A DNA stretch of 64,000 bases from Oxytricha trifallax (GCA_000711775.1 ARYC01002742.1:1-64000); one strand, 5' to 3'. Positions 36,653 to 48,978 are shown, counted from the first letter of the stretch. The notes: generated by a model not told the origin, from the letters alone. Made by a program: numbers and translations.

Positions 36653-38198
36653 ATGACACACATGACGGCCCTGGCAGCAGTCATGAGAGGTGCTTAACAC
36701 TTTAGCGTTCCTCAATTTGACATATACTTAGATTCGGAAAGTGAGGGAGTAGAAATCTGGGACCTTGAATATGAAGTTTTGGAAACTGACTTCGATGATT
36801 TCAAATAAGATCCAGACGACTCTGATTCCAAAAAAGCCTAGGAGGAGCCACCTCTTGAACCTGACCTATTTAATACTAAGTACGTCACGACAGCTTAATC
36901 AGAACAGAAATCTGATCAGAATTCCGAAATGATCAGACCAGAATTCTTAGGTCAGACACACACTGACAAAGAGGTAGATATAAGGGATAAAATGCTAATA
37001 AAAGCCTCACATCTAATACAGTCATACAACTTACACTGGTAAAATACAAAGATATCAATCGCAGAGGAGTACCTCAAGGAGGCAAGACTTCCCCATTATT
37101 CTTTGTTTTACTACTTAACAATGCTAATGAGATCATTTAAAGTGAGATACAACTACAAAATAAGAAAGAAAATTAAAGTATACGCAGATGATAAAGCCTT
37201 CAAATTTGATCCAGGAGTCAAAGTTGATGATCTGAAGCAAAAGATAAGAGACTACTTTAAAGACTATGGATTAATAATCAATGATGATAAATGCGTAGAC
37301 ATCAGTGCTTAAAAAATTAATTTCGTAAACCTGACTTAATACAAGAAGAAATTTAGATACCTGGGACTTAATATCAGTTAACACCCAATAAAAATCTTCG
37401 AAGAAGTCATTTAAGATGTCCACAGTGAATAGAAAACATCATACCTTAACAGATTCAAAAGTGATGACTATCTCTATCAAAGAATATACTAATAGTATAT
37501 CTTCTTGAGAGTCCAGACAATACACTCCCCCATATTAGCATCAGCAAAATCAGACCATATATAAGAAATGATTGAACTTTATAAGAAAGGAGCAGCAGCT
37601 TTTATCTAGAGAGGAGACTCCTTTTTAAGAGTCCTCTACCCTAATAGATTAAAACTTTTTGAAAACTCCCCCTTTCTAATAGATTTACTCATTATATCGT
37701 TAATACAACAAAAATACGACATGGAGTTCTCAAATGTCTAATATATTTTTGACGACTGGATTAGAAAATATGAAATGTAATGGTAAACAAATGTACTGTT
37801 CTCAAATGCTCAATACAGATCAATAAATGTTAACAACAAAAAATTATACTATCGAGCAAAAATTGATGGCTAAATTTATACCAAACTCATTGGCAGCAAT
37901 GATCCAGAATTAACTTAAAGCTTTTGGTAAACCAATTAAATGTAAATGCCTTCAAGAATTCGAAGCAAATTGGAAACACTTGTCGCATATAAATGTTGAT
38001 ATAACTGAACTCAGATTTGACTTATCAAGACTTGTAACTAGAATAATTGCGTTCGTGACAGAAAGATGCAAATTCGACAGTCATAACCCTGACATAACAA
38101 CACAAATTGAAAAGGACTTGAAAGAGATCAGAATCAACCTAAAAAGAACCCAAAAACTCATGAGACAGATGATTTGGGACTTTATTTAAAGGGCTTGA
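36653..38198 (+). pseudogene. Reverse transcriptase-like protein with YADD box
   Basis: ATG 36653 opens a frame of about 430 codons with no TGA until a frame change near 37935; the following frame ends at TGA 38196. More than 20 Gln are TAA/TAG. It begins with an acidic region (FDIYLDSESEGVEIWDLEY), then at 37181-37192 KVYADDKAF, the YxDD palm motif that binds catalytic metal in reverse transcriptases, then DYGLIINDDKCVDIS and KFRYLGLNIS, matching the region after the box in non-LTR RTs. The finger motifs normally upstream are missing; the acidic part joins almost directly to the palm. The end is helical and charged. Likely an internally deleted LINE protein. Confidence 0.7.
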
Positions 38199-38202
38199 TG
38201 CT

Positions 38203-38204
38203 TA

Positions 38205-38241
<37 letters not shown>
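38203..38241. repeat. (TA)n microsatellite in the retroelement 3' UTR
   Basis: An uninterrupted TA tract between the coding end and the conserved tail of L5. Confidence 0.95.
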
Positions 38242-38243
<2 letters not shown>

Positions 38244-38722
38244 AATATATTTTGATCGGGGCCCCTAGAGACCTCAATGTGATCATATTATTATTATTTA
38301 TTATCAATTTCTTTTATGCTTATTGTGTATACATTAATTGTTTCTTAAGATATTTGTTTTCTTTTTTTATATTTTTAATAAGATGAGAATTATTTTAACT
38401 TGCTTAGTTCTTAATTTAAAGTTTAAATAATCGAAACAAGTATTTAATCATGTATAAGTTTTTCAAATACAGCATTAAAATTTACTTAATTTGTCCTAGA
38501 ACTCTAAGTTGCAGCAGAATAATTTAAAAAATATTAATATAGATTTTCAATTTCCATTTAATTTTCAAATTTTATAAGGCTATTAATGCCATATAACTTA
38601 CTTAAAAGTTAAAGTCCCGAAAAATAAATAATGACAATTAGACTCTAAATAATAAAAATATGAATACTATGAGATTCTCGGCTTATAACATATAATTGAA
38701 AAAATTTATGATTGCTATTTTA

Positions 38723-39631
38723 GGGGGGGGTCTAAGTCGGTACCACTCAATTTCTGAAATCCTAAGTCGGTACCATATGAAAAAAAATTTTTACACAAAA
38801 ATCCTAAGTCGGTAGCACATAAAAATTTTTTTTTTTCCATTCAAAAATATAAATATTTATTTAAAGTTAGCTTATTTTATATTTTGATAACATTTTTTAA
38901 TTAATTATATAAAGAATTTTAATGTAAAGAAAAAAAAGACATAAAGATATTGTAAATATCGCTGATCAAATTATTCATGTTTTATAATTTATAAAGGATA
39001 TCAAAAATGTTATAAAAGCACTTTAAGATATTGGGATTGTTGAAAGATGTGAAATGCAGTGTATGTTTACTGAATAAGAAACTAAGGTCAAGAAATGACA
39101 CACCTGTCCATGAGGAATTCAAATTTAATATGTTATTCAATAATAGCAACAATAATATTAATAAAATGATGATGTAGAAAATGATAATGAAAATGATGAA
39201 GTTTATGATGAAGAATTTGAAGAAGAAAAAAATAAGGTCAAGATGTTGAAATGTAAGATGAAGATGAAAACAACAATGAAAATACTAGACCAAGAAATTT
39301 TAGAGGTACAAACTAAATTGAAAGTTTATGGTTTTAACTTAAAAGATTTATTAAAAATTTTTATAGCACAGTAAGCTATGAAAATTTTAATTTGCAAGAC
39401 TTTTTAATGAAGGCTCTTTAGAGAAGACATGTCAAATTGAAAAAAGAAAAACCAGATAAATCCTAAGGTGAGATTTTTAATATATTATTAATTACTTATA
39501 ATTTTTTTTAATGAGAAAAAATTTTTTTTTTTATATGGTACCGATTTAGGATTTTTGTGTAAAAAATTTTTTTTCATATGGTACCGACTTAGGATTTCAA
39601 AAATTGAATGGTACCGACTTAGACCCCCCCC
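38723..39631. mobile_element. TIR element with triple CTAAGTCGGTACC end motif
   Basis: Starts with a G run then TCTAAGTCGGTACC; CCTAAGTCGGTA recurs twice more within 100 bp. The right end has the same three motifs in reverse and a C run. CTATTTTA flanks both ends (38715-38722 and 39632-39639), an exact 8-bp target duplication. The interior (about 38980-39470) has a frame with an acidic Asp/Glu/Asn-rich tract and a CSVC pair, possibly a transposase remnant. It sits inside the 35348-39795 element. The same motif, as CTAAGTCGGTGGC, builds the ends of 56913-57602. Confidence 0.88.
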
Positions 39632-39804
39632 CTATTTTATGATATTAATTAGGTTTTTGGGGTAGTGATATTGAATTATGTTAGGGCTGATCAATATTAT
39701 TTACTATAGAGTTTTTGTGACAATTTTTAATTTTTTATAATAATTAATAATGGTGAGGAATGGACGTCACCGGTGAGGAATGGACGTCAATACCCATTAT
39801 AACT

Positions 39805-41370
39805 ATAATAGTAATAATTAAAATGGAAATTAATTAAAAAGCTTTATTATTTTTCCATTCTCATACATTTTTATGACCATCATTCCAATGGTAAGTTTTT
39901 GGATTGTTTTGTTTTATCCTGAATCTGTTTATATGCCTTTTCAATCGATCTTGATGTCAATCCTGAAAGATTATTTATTTTTAATATGTCATTTGTAACT
40001 TTTATTTATAAAGAATGAACTTGCACCATCCTAGATATTGTTTCAATTATTTAATTATTAATCACTTTTTTAATACACTTCACTCTATTCAATTAATATA
40101 ACTGACGAGTCTCAATGTGAACATGAGGTATTTACACAATATAAAGCCTTTTTGATGAAAAAACCAAACCGGAAAGATAACTTCCTGCTATAAATGCTAG
40201 CCAGTATGCCATTGGAAAGTTAATATGCAGGTCTTTGCTTATTTTATAGACTTCTTATTTGTAAATGGTATTTAAGAGTGGGTAATAAAATGAGAAGAGT
40301 GGGATGAAGTATCATCTACTATATAAACTCAGTCTTAATCCATCCCATCTTGCGGAATTGCATTTGCTCTTTTTCTGCTATATTTATTACTGAATTTTAA
40401 TTACTGAAAATTTAACCAACTAATTCATATATTTATAGACCATAAATTTCAAGCTTTCAGAGATAACTTCTTTGGAAGTTCTTACTGCCAGACCTTACTG
40501 AATCTTTTGCTTTCCTTCCAATCAACGAATTTGCTATTGCCAACGAACATAAGATTAAATAACTCCTTCAAGTCGGCATTTGACCTGCAAAGAAATCTCT
40601 TAAATCTCGGCATCCCTATTTATAAATGAGAATTGAACTTACAAACTCAAAATCAATGATTAGATAAAGAAGTTACATCATAGATCAGAAAATAGCATAT
40701 TATCAGAAGAATTAAACGTATCAATAATTTCAAATCTTCATATGATATATAGTTTGCTAGATAATTAATTAAAATCGAAAAATATAAAATAATTGATTAA
40801 AAGTAATTAAAGATAAAGTTATTGAACCAAAGCTTACCTATAATTATACTTGCAGAAGCTAATGTAACCACAATAAATTCCTAATAAATGTAAAGTAATG
40901 AAAAAGTAATACTCCATCAAATGATATTTATTACTCAATTATAAGATGTATTAATATGAAATAGTACTTATAAAGCTAACTAATAAAAGCTAAACTCTTT
41001 GAAATCCTCTGAAAAAAGATTAGTTAAAGTCTCCAATAGCATAATCAATTTCTACAAGAAGTAAGAAAAAGCAAGCACACTGCTATTTAAAAATCATCAA
41101 TAAAAACGAAAAAGTAAGTACACAATATATTGACAATTCTCTTAAGCTATTAGCAGAAAAACACGAAGTTAAGGGAAAAAATAAGCAAATAACTTAAACA
41201 AAAGATTAAATTAGAAGTAATGGTTGAATTTTACTGTAGAATAATGTTCTAATAAAAAACATTTGTTTATAAGCAAGTCTTTGATTTCTTTATCACTTAC
41301 TTCGATGCAGCTATACCTTAAACAACTAATTACAGTTGAGAGTAACTTCAAAGATGAATCTAAATTATTA
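39805..41370. other. AT-rich spacer, faint coding only
   Basis: Moderately GC-rich patches at 40130-40340 and 40440-40620 have no frame I would support; no repeats seen. Confidence 0.4.
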
Positions 41371-41378
41371 ATATAATT

Positions 41379-41726
41379 TCATAGAAAAGAGAAGATGTCA
41401 ACAAGCAAAGAAGAGGTAAAGTTAAACAAAGTCAATCCGAATACAAAACAAACATAATAGTGACACTGTAGGTTGCTGATGCTACACTTCATTTTGATTC
41501 TGATGATGAGTTCCAGACAATCACTTATCTTATTGAAGCCTAATATTTTATGGACGATTCCACCACCCGATTGAAGAGTCGGATTCGCGAACACTAAGTT
41601 TAAGAAGTCCAACGAGACATCTTAGCATAATCGCAAATGAATTAAGACGTTAGTTCATTTATGAAGTAATTAGTGGCTCTCGAAGATCATATCATGAGGG
41701 AGATTCTTTATAGTTATTTTAATTGA
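41379..41726 (+). CDS. Hypothetical exon
   Basis: A frame of 115 codons has no TGA until 41724. It reads VNKQRRGKVKQSQSEYKT, then VTLQVADATLHFDSDDEFQT, ITYLIEAQYFMDDSTTRLKS, RIREHQVQEVQRDILAQSQ and MKQLVALEDHIMREIL. GC is about 43% between 41400 and 41700. The helical, charged composition is clearly protein-like. It begins a series of plus-strand coding pieces up to 47.2 kb. Family unknown. The 77-codon minus-strand frame over it is a shadow. Confidence 0.52.
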
Positions 41727-41991
41727 AGTAAATATCTGTATCATCAATTATCCACATTTGATTGCATTATATCATTTTTAAGATAAGCATAAAAACAACA
41801 AACAGAGCAATGAATTAGCAGAGAATTATCAATTATACTTGTATATAATGACATCTTCCTAAACTTATAAAGGGAAATGTTTAGAAGTGAAGATTCAATT
41901 TTAAATCAAAAGAGACTCAAAAAGTTAGAAACTATCTAAATTAGATTTTTAAAAGTGTACTTATAACATAATAGGAATATGAGCTGCTGAT

Positions 41992-42327
41992 ATTAACTCA
42001 CTATTAATAAATTTAAATAAATTTAATGTAAAATTGAAGACAAAACTTAATGATAACTGACAGGATGGAACAATTTCAGTAACTGCTATTGTAAACAATG
42101 CTCTTAGACATTCACAATATTGTAATAAAACTGGAGTTAGGGATTCTATAAACACCAATAATAAGTTGATTATTTTATTACAAGCTAGTGAAATAAAGCC
42201 AAACAAGAAATTAGTATCATTAATCATGTAAATGGCCAGTCAAAAATAACATAAATTTCAAATATATTTAATTAGCAAAATGCAGAGTGTAGGGACTCTG
42301 GAGTAATTACATAATGCACTTAAATGA
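41992..42327 (+). pseudogene. Hypothetical coding fragment, one internal TGA
   Basis: The frame reads INSLLINLNKFNVKLKTKLN, TGA at 42058, then QDGTISVTAIVNNALRHSQ, NTNNKLIILLQASEIKPNKK and ISKMQSVGTLEQLHNALK to TGA 42325. Protein-like on both sides of the TGA. It is likely part of the same gene or element as 41379-41726. The minus-strand frame here is a shadow. Confidence 0.47.
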
Positions 42328-42739
42328 AGAAAGATTACTTATAGTGAGATTATTACCGAAATTTAGTCATACAAGATTGATATATAAATTCAAAATTAAT
42401 GTAAAATCATAGAGTAAGTTAATGAAAATGCTATATATGATTATATAAAAAAGAACTAATAAAAATTATATAAATAAAACAGCTTTAAGTAACTTATTGT
42501 ATTCATAAAAACGTAATGATACTTCATATTTAGTAAGTAAACATGAGAGTTAACTTATAGAAGCTGTCACTTCATTTATTTTAATATATAACTTCGTCTA
42601 TATCGACAACCTATGAGTATGCTATTGAATATATAAACTAAAGTTATACAGCAAAATATTTGCATTCATTGAGGAATTATATAAATAAAAAATGAAGTTC
42701 TGAAGGAGAGAAGATATAGTCTAATATTGAAATCTCCAC

Positions 42740-43010
42740 AGGAAGCAAACTATCCTAATATTTTTTAAATATGCCTACTCAACTTGATCTACTTACACCA
42801 ATAATCTCTGCAGCTAGTTTCTCTAGAAAGATGAATTGTCGATATTTCCTGAAGACAACTTGAAGAATAAGCAATAGTTGAATAGAGCATCAGGATGTTT
42901 TAAATTCAAATACAACTAATAGTTAAACTTTAATTAGACTTGAATGAACTTCAAAGGAGTAGAAGACATTAAAAAGGTTCTAGAGATAAAACACCAATCT
43001 AAGAACATAT
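42740..43010 (+). pseudogene. Coding fragment in two overlapping frames
   Basis: One frame gives ISTGSKLSQYFLNMPTQLD and LLTPIISAASFSRK; the next frame gives DELSIFPEDNLKNKQQLNR, then a TGA, then FKGVEDIKKVLEIKHQSK. Both look like protein, so a frameshift near 42835 is likely. A short (AT)n tract follows at 43007-43024. Confidence 0.35.
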
Positions 43011-43120
43011 ATATATATATATATTTATAAACACTAAAGAATTGCTGAAGAGTTTAAAGACAATACACAAATCTCGCATGTATGTATTAAATTATCACTT
43101 AATTGAATAATTCATCAATT

Positions 43121-43549
43121 TATGAAAATGAAACTATGGTAAAGATGAGACTACCTGCAAATTATAAATTTAAAGGAAGATTACAGTAGAGTAATGGAGA
43201 TATAAGAAGTAGAGGAGATTGAAACTCAATAGTATTCAAAATATTGAGAGATGTCATTAGCTTATTCTTTTAAATGTTACAGACCTTAAATAAATTGAAC
43301 GATTTCATAGATAATTAATTCTAAATAAATATTTAATACATAAATAGTAGAGTAATACAGCCTTGGGTGCATATAAGAATACAAATATTTATTATAAATG
43401 ATACAATTATATCTATTAATGCAAGAGAGAATAGCACTAAACTGCTAGTTCAGTTAGAGAAGCTGAAGATCCTGCAAAACTCACATAAATCATAAGTAGT
43501 CATAGTCTAATAAACCTAGTCGACAGGATCATATAAAGAAAATGTTTGA
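43121..43549 (+). pseudogene. Hypothetical coding fragment, one internal TGA
   Basis: About 142 codons in one frame with a TGA at 43220. It reads YENETMVKMRLPANYKFKGR, then after the TGA NSIVFKILRDVISLFFQML, VIQPWVHIRIQIFIINDT and NSTKLLVQLEKLKILQNSH. Ends at TGA 43547. No domain recognised. Confidence 0.48.
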
Positions 43550-43656
43550 GAATTAAGATATATTAGTTGACTCTTTTCGATCGCTCTACATAACTATAAA
43601 ACTAAAGATGTTGTAATTTCTCTTAATATAATATAATATTATATTTGAACAAGAAG

Positions 43657-44136
43657 ATGAAAGTTGACACCAAAATGAAGCTCGAAGTATTGGCTAGAGG
43701 ACTGATGATGCTGAACTAGCAGTAGCTTCTGACTGACTCCAAGGATAAACTGAATAACTACCTCAAGCATTTCTACCAGAAATAAGAGTGCTCATCAATT
43801 AAGTTAATCATTGAGCTTGCGAATAATTGCAGCAGCGTCGAGGCACGCTAGCTCAAGCCTGATATGCTTACAATATCGTATTTAAAGTAAAGGAAAACAC
43901 GAAACTAAGGTTCTTTAGAGTGTTGTGATATAAATCATAGAGACACTTATAACATGTAAAGGTTAGATATGCTATTATTGACTCATATAAATATACCAAT
44001 TTATTATAATCTTGAAAATAAACCGTTTATAGAGATGCTTAGCAAATAATTAGTTAATTATTTGGAGAATAAATGTTTGACAAAAAATAATAGAGACAAA
44101 CCACATATTAAAATATATATTAATTCTATATATTGA
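43657..44136 (+). CDS. Hypothetical exon with GC-rich start
   Basis: ATG 43657 opens 159 codons without TGA. The start MKVDTKMKLEVLARGLMML, then NQQQLLTDSKDKLNNYLKHF, FYQKQECSSIKLIIELANNC and SVEARQLKPDMLTISYL are helical and look like an alpha-solenoid or adaptor N-terminus; GC there is about 42%. After about 43890 (a possible 5' splice AAAGTAAAGG) composition becomes AT-driven, so the exon may end there. Family unknown. Confidence 0.55.
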
Positions 44137-44473
44137 ATAGCTTTTAGTATTTATATATAGGAAATCGATGACATTAGAAGTCGAAAGATATAGCTATTGT
44201 ACAGGATAAAAAGTAATATAAATCAAAAACATTTATGATTAAGAAAACTTCAGAAGTGCAAAGAATACATATATCTTAAGATTATTATTGGTTCACCACC
44301 AATTTATCTCTGATTAAATATTTTGATTTATTTCATAAATTAATGTATATTATAATTTACACTCTCTATTCTCATTAACTTTAATTAATAATATAAAATA
44401 TCAACAGAATATAGTATTTGAATTAAAATTATTAATATAATTTATTCAAAACATATATATTTATTTATGCTGA

Positions 44474-44989
44474 TTGCATATAAATAAAGAGAATATAAGG
44501 CAGCAATTTAATGAACGGAAGATGAATCAGCAAATAAATAAAAGAAATAGTTCAAAAAAATGGTTAAAATACTATATTTATCCACAGATAGTTGTTACTA
44601 GGGTTACTATTTTTAATAAACTAGACAAGCGAATAGGTTTAAGAGTAAATTATAAAGTGGAAATTCGTAACATAGTTGATTTAAAAATCTAGTTACATCT
44701 TTGAGGAGTAATATTTGACAGGTAGATTGCTGGATAGATTAAAGTCAAGAACATCAACTATTTATCGTTAGTTATACTTCAAGGCTTTGACAAGGCCATT
44801 CTTATTAAAATAGAGAGGTTAATGCGATTGAATGTATATCTACAGGCTAAGATTATATATTTATATAAGTAAAGATAGTATTAAATAGCACAGGGAGAGA
44901 TAAAAAGGTAAAGAAGTGAAGTTAAGTAGAAGGTATTTAAATAGAGATTAAATGGCAGTATGTAATAGGAAAAATGCATACCAAAATGA
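44474..44989 (+). pseudogene. Basic hypothetical protein, one internal TGA
   Basis: 171 codons in one frame with a TGA at 44702. It reads MHINKENIRQQFNERKMNQQ, KWLKYYIYPQIVVTRVTIFN, RIGLRVNYKVEIRNIVDLK, then after the TGA GVIFDRQIAGQIKVKNINYL, KAILIKIERLMRLNVYLQAK and a Gln/Lys/Arg-rich tail. Ends at TGA 44987. Strongly basic; family unknown. Confidence 0.5.
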
Positions 44990-45232
44990 AGAAGAATATT
45001 ACTATTATTATAAATTTTAATGAATAACAAACAAATAAGCATGAAATACCGGCTGATGGATAGATTCTACATAAATTTAAATTAAGTTGTAGCATTATTT
45101 TTATTAACAATTAAAAAAATAACCATCTCTTAAGGTTTCTAAACCAAAAGGAAGGACTAATAATATTGTATATATTAATAAAATAGATCCATATCCGCAG
45201 GATATAAATATAGCACTTGAAGTAAAAGTTAA

Positions 45233-45664
45233 GGGGGGGGGCCCAGACAGTTTCCTGCCCCAAAAGGTAGTTTCCTGCCCCAAAAGGTAGTTTCCTGCCC
45301 CCAACATTAAATTTTATGTTATTGCAATAAATTTATTAGAAACAAATTAATTTCAATTTCAATAACCATAACCATGTAATTAACATCATTAATTATTATA
45401 TAATTTTCAAGGTACATAATTATTCGTTATCAAATTATATATTATTGACAAGGCTAAAATAATTGTTTTTTTTAAATAATTAATGTAATTTTCATTAAAT
45501 TTTAAATTGATTATCAAGGTATAAATGATATTTGAAGCTAAATTTAAAAATAAAACTACATCATAATAGATTATAAAGATTCTTTGAAAATTATAAAAAT
45601 TGCATATTTTTATATACGGGGCAGGAAACTACCTTTTTGGGGGCAGGAAACTTCCCCCCCCCCC
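45233..45664. mobile_element. MITE A of the AGTTTCCTGC family
   Basis: 432 bp, starting with nine G and ending with a C run. AGTTTCCTGCCCC occurs three times at the left end and its complement twice at the right end. AAAGTTAA (left) and AAAGTTAG (right) flank it, a target duplication with one mismatch. The middle has no coding capacity. The motif equals the end motif of the autonomous element at 62512-63817, which could supply transposase. Confidence 0.88.
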
Positions 45665-45797
45665 AAAGTTAGCTTAGTTGTAATTCAAAAGCAAATAAAT
45701 GTGTTAATCAAACAACTAATGGATATTTAAATTGTAAATTGACTATATAATCCAATAATATAAACGAATTTAAGAATACTAGAATATATGCAAATCT

Positions 45798-46231
45798 GTG
45801 GGGGAGTTTCCTACCCAAAAATTTTATATTCACCCAGGGAGAAAGTTTCCTGCCCCAAAAAACTAGTATCCTCCCCCATACATTAAAATATATAATATTT
45901 ATAACTCTACAAGAATCTTTATTATCAATTATGATTTAGTTATTTATAATCGAGCATAAAATATATCTTCTACCTTGATGATGAATTCAAATTTTAATAA
46001 AAATCATATTAATTAATTATTGAAAACAACTAGTTTAGCATTGTTTTTAATATATAATTTAATAAAGAATAATATACCTTGAAAATTATATTATAAATGT
46101 TGTTTAGTATATGGAAATGGTAATTGAAATTAGAATTTATATGTTTCTAATATTTTTATTGCCAAACAATATAAAATTTAATGTTGGGAATAGGAAACTT
46201 CCGTAGGAGGCGGGAAACTACCCCCTTCCCC
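45798..46231. mobile_element. MITE B of the AGTTTCCTGC family
   Basis: 434 bp, GTGGGGGAGTTTCCTACCC at the left, with GGGAGAAAGTTTCCTGCCCC 35 bp further in, and complements at the right (GGAAACTTCC, GGGAAACTACCCCC). Flanks TGCAAATCT and TGCAAAACT form a 9-bp duplication with one mismatch. It is more diverged than MITE A, 134 bp away, and may be older. Confidence 0.82.
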
Positions 46232-46600
46232 TGCAAAACTAACTAATCGAATTATCTATCATCAAATATTGCAATTAAGGTGATTTCATATGCATTCTCA
46301 AGATATTGGATAAAAACTTTACTATTTTATTCAAGAATAACATCTCATGATGCTATATATATATTTATCAATAAAAGAATCAGACTACATTAAGGAAGAT
46401 TGAATAATTGTCTCTCTTCATATAAAAGAAGCATAAGTAAAGATTACAAAGAAAATTAAGAATATTATTCGCAGTTAGAGATGGAAATAAGTGTAGTATA
46501 ACCTATATAAAATAATTAAATATTAATAAATCAAGGAGAGGGATCTGGTCTAATGAAATTAATGTTAAACATAACTATAACACTATAAGATACACTATGA

Positions 46601-47194
46601 GAGAATTTTTTATCTGACTAGATGATTACTTCAAGAAGTTAGAAACATACTAAATGATTTACTTTGGATAAAAGCAAAGCTAATTACGATACCTTAAATT
46701 GGGTTATAGAGCACTATGATATAGTTTAAAAGTAACAAAAGACTAGATTTATTGCTTAGAAAAATCAGAAAAAATTTAAGGCAAACGATAATAATAATCG
46801 AAACCAAGATAAATAGAAGGATTTGTAATAGTTGATAAATTACTACAACAATTATTACTTGTTATAAATGACTTTAGGTAGTAAATTAATAGAATTAATA
46901 TACTTAACTGATTTTTAAGTGAATTATCTCTTTTTAATGGAGTCATATTTACTGTGGGTATTATCAACATTTTTGAGCAACCTCAATGCAATGATTTTAA
47001 GAATAAAACATCAGTAGATAAAATCTTTTACTTTTTATTCAATATTAGTAGCTTAAAATATAATAATAAGAGTGATTAAATCATTAACACACATAGATTT
47101 AACTAATAATTATATATTTAATCGTAAAAAATGCGAAATATACGCAGTATAATGCTTTTATTTATAAACTTAACTATTAATTTGTTATTAATGA
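46601..47194 (+). pseudogene. Gln/Asn-rich hypothetical protein, one internal TGA
   Basis: A frame of 198 codons has one TGA at 46655. It reads ENFLSDQMITSRSQKHTK, then FTLDKSKANYDTLNWVIEHY, DIVQKQQKTRFIAQKNQKKF, KANDNNNRNQDKQKDLQQLI and LTDFQVNYLFLMESYLLWV. The last third is AT-driven. It follows the two MITEs and keeps the orientation of the coding pieces before them. Function unknown. Confidence 0.48.
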
Positions 47195-47199
47195 CCTCT

Positions 47200-48970
47200 A
47201 TTATAATAAAATGGTTTGGTGGATTTATAACTCATTTGTAGCAGGTATACTATATATCACTTGAATTACTATAATTGCTTAAGAATTTATTTATAAAATT
47301 AAAATAAATAATCATAATTTGCTAGATTTCTCATTATTTTAACATTTTCACTAATTGCATTAAGTTAATAAAACAAATGAAGCTCACATTCTAAAATCAC
47401 TATCCTCATTCTCATTATTACCATTGTTATCGTTGCTATACTATCTTTACTTTTTCATAAATTATAAACCTTACAAGATTATTAAATAATTTAAAGTTCT
47501 TAATTTAAACATTATGAAGTAGAATATTTGCCAAAATTCTTTGCACTATTGCTTGATTTAAAACATGCATTAAATTATCAGTTAAATTAGATCCATTTTC
47601 TTCAATAAAACTTAGATAAATACACATCACTGAATCCAAAAAGCCTATTAATGCAATTAGTTTTGAAATGAACTTTGCAATATCAAAATGTAGCTAACTT
47701 TTGATTATATATACCCAAGCCATTATAAATTTTTTCATAATTTTATAAGACAATAATATTTTGATTAATTATCATAAAATTTATCACATTCTATGTCTAG
47801 TGTAAATTTGAGTTGTTTAAAATAATGCCATTATATCCATTGGATACACTTTTTTCAATTTCAGGTTATTGTTTTGCATTTCTTTGTAATATTGAAACAA
47901 CTATTGGTATATTATCAAGACTTGTGAAAATACTCTCTCATTTAGTTAAATTAATCATTAATATACACTGCTTACTTGAAATGCTTTGAATTGATTTATC
48001 CTTATTCATAAATGAATTAGTAATTTCAATTTAACAAAAAATTTGATTAAAGATTTGAGTTTGAAATCAGCTTTCTTTCTTAATTAAAAACAATGAATAC
48101 AATAGTCATCAATACAATAAAATAATACACAACTATTTTACTGCTATTAGATCAAAGAGTTTATTTATATTAGTCGGCTATTAATTCGATTCTGTGACAA
48201 GATGTACTTGAATATTAAAAACATACAAACTTAAACTTATTAAATTAACTTAGCAACTCTATAAACTCTCATAAGTAGATTCGTACAAATCTCCACAAAT
48301 TAAGATTAGGAAAACTGACAAATTGTTCAATTCTAATATTTCAGCAGCCTCAGCCAACATATGTATGTGAGAAAAGCTTAAGACAACTTGACAGCTTCAA
48401 TATATCAAATAAGTTATTTACAACTAGCAAAGTTTAACTAATCACTTTACAAGTTTAAATATTGCTTATTAAAAAGGGAATAAATTTTCTTATTTGTTGA
48501 TAATGAATCAAATTGTAATGGTTGGTTGAGGAACTGTAATGACTAAGTTCTTGACAATTAATATACATTAAATGAGAATAATAAAAGACACTGATTCAAT
48601 GTGGATGCTAAATATATATTTAATTATGATAAATAAATATTTTAGCATGATATATCACTAACTATTAAATTTTAAATATAAATATGTGAAAAATCAGGAT
48701 AAGATATGCAAACTATCGCTAAAATCTAACTCATTTGCAGATTTAACATCGAGGATCTCGTGCTTTTGTTTTGATTACATTCATAAACACTTAATTTAAT
48801 TTGGCTAAAGCAACTCTAAATAATCATAAAAGAATTCAAATATAGAGGAAAATAATTTAATAGATTCAGAATTTACATATAAATAAGTAATATTTTCAAT
48901 AAATATTGTTGTTTATGCTTGATTAATTTGTGTTTTATTTAAATTAGAGAAGTTCTCTTAATACTAAGTT
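47200..48970. other. AT-rich stretch, no feature recognised
   Basis: No protein frame or repeat that I can support. Confidence 0.45.
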
Positions 48971-48978
48971 CATTCAAA

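Larger units (their letters stand above)
36640..38299 (+). mobile_element. Retroelement copy L5, with RT motif
   Basis: Runs from a leader at about 36640 to the family tail: AAAGGGCTTGATGC, a (TA)n tract at 38203-38241, GATCGGGGCCCCTAGAGACC, TCAATGTGATC and (ATT)n at 38285-38299. It is the only copy in which I find a reverse-transcriptase active-site box. Length about 1.66 kb, so it is either an internally deleted LINE or a naturally compact element. Confidence 0.82.
35348..39795. mobile_element. TIR DNA transposon with exact 8-bp target duplication
   Basis: Left end GGGTATTGACGTCCATTCC and right end its complement, each with a second copy of the GTCCATTCCTCACCATTATT motif further in. ATTATAAC occurs directly outside both ends (35340-35347 and 39796-39803), an exact 8-bp target site duplication. 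Inside lie a fold-back element (35395-35812), retroelement L5 (36640-38299) and another TIR element (38723-39631). Without them about 1.4 kb remains, in which I see no transposase. The 8-bp duplication and the GGG tip resemble the Merlin-like element at 62512-63817, so it may be a non-autonomous member of the same superfamily. Confidence 0.85.
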
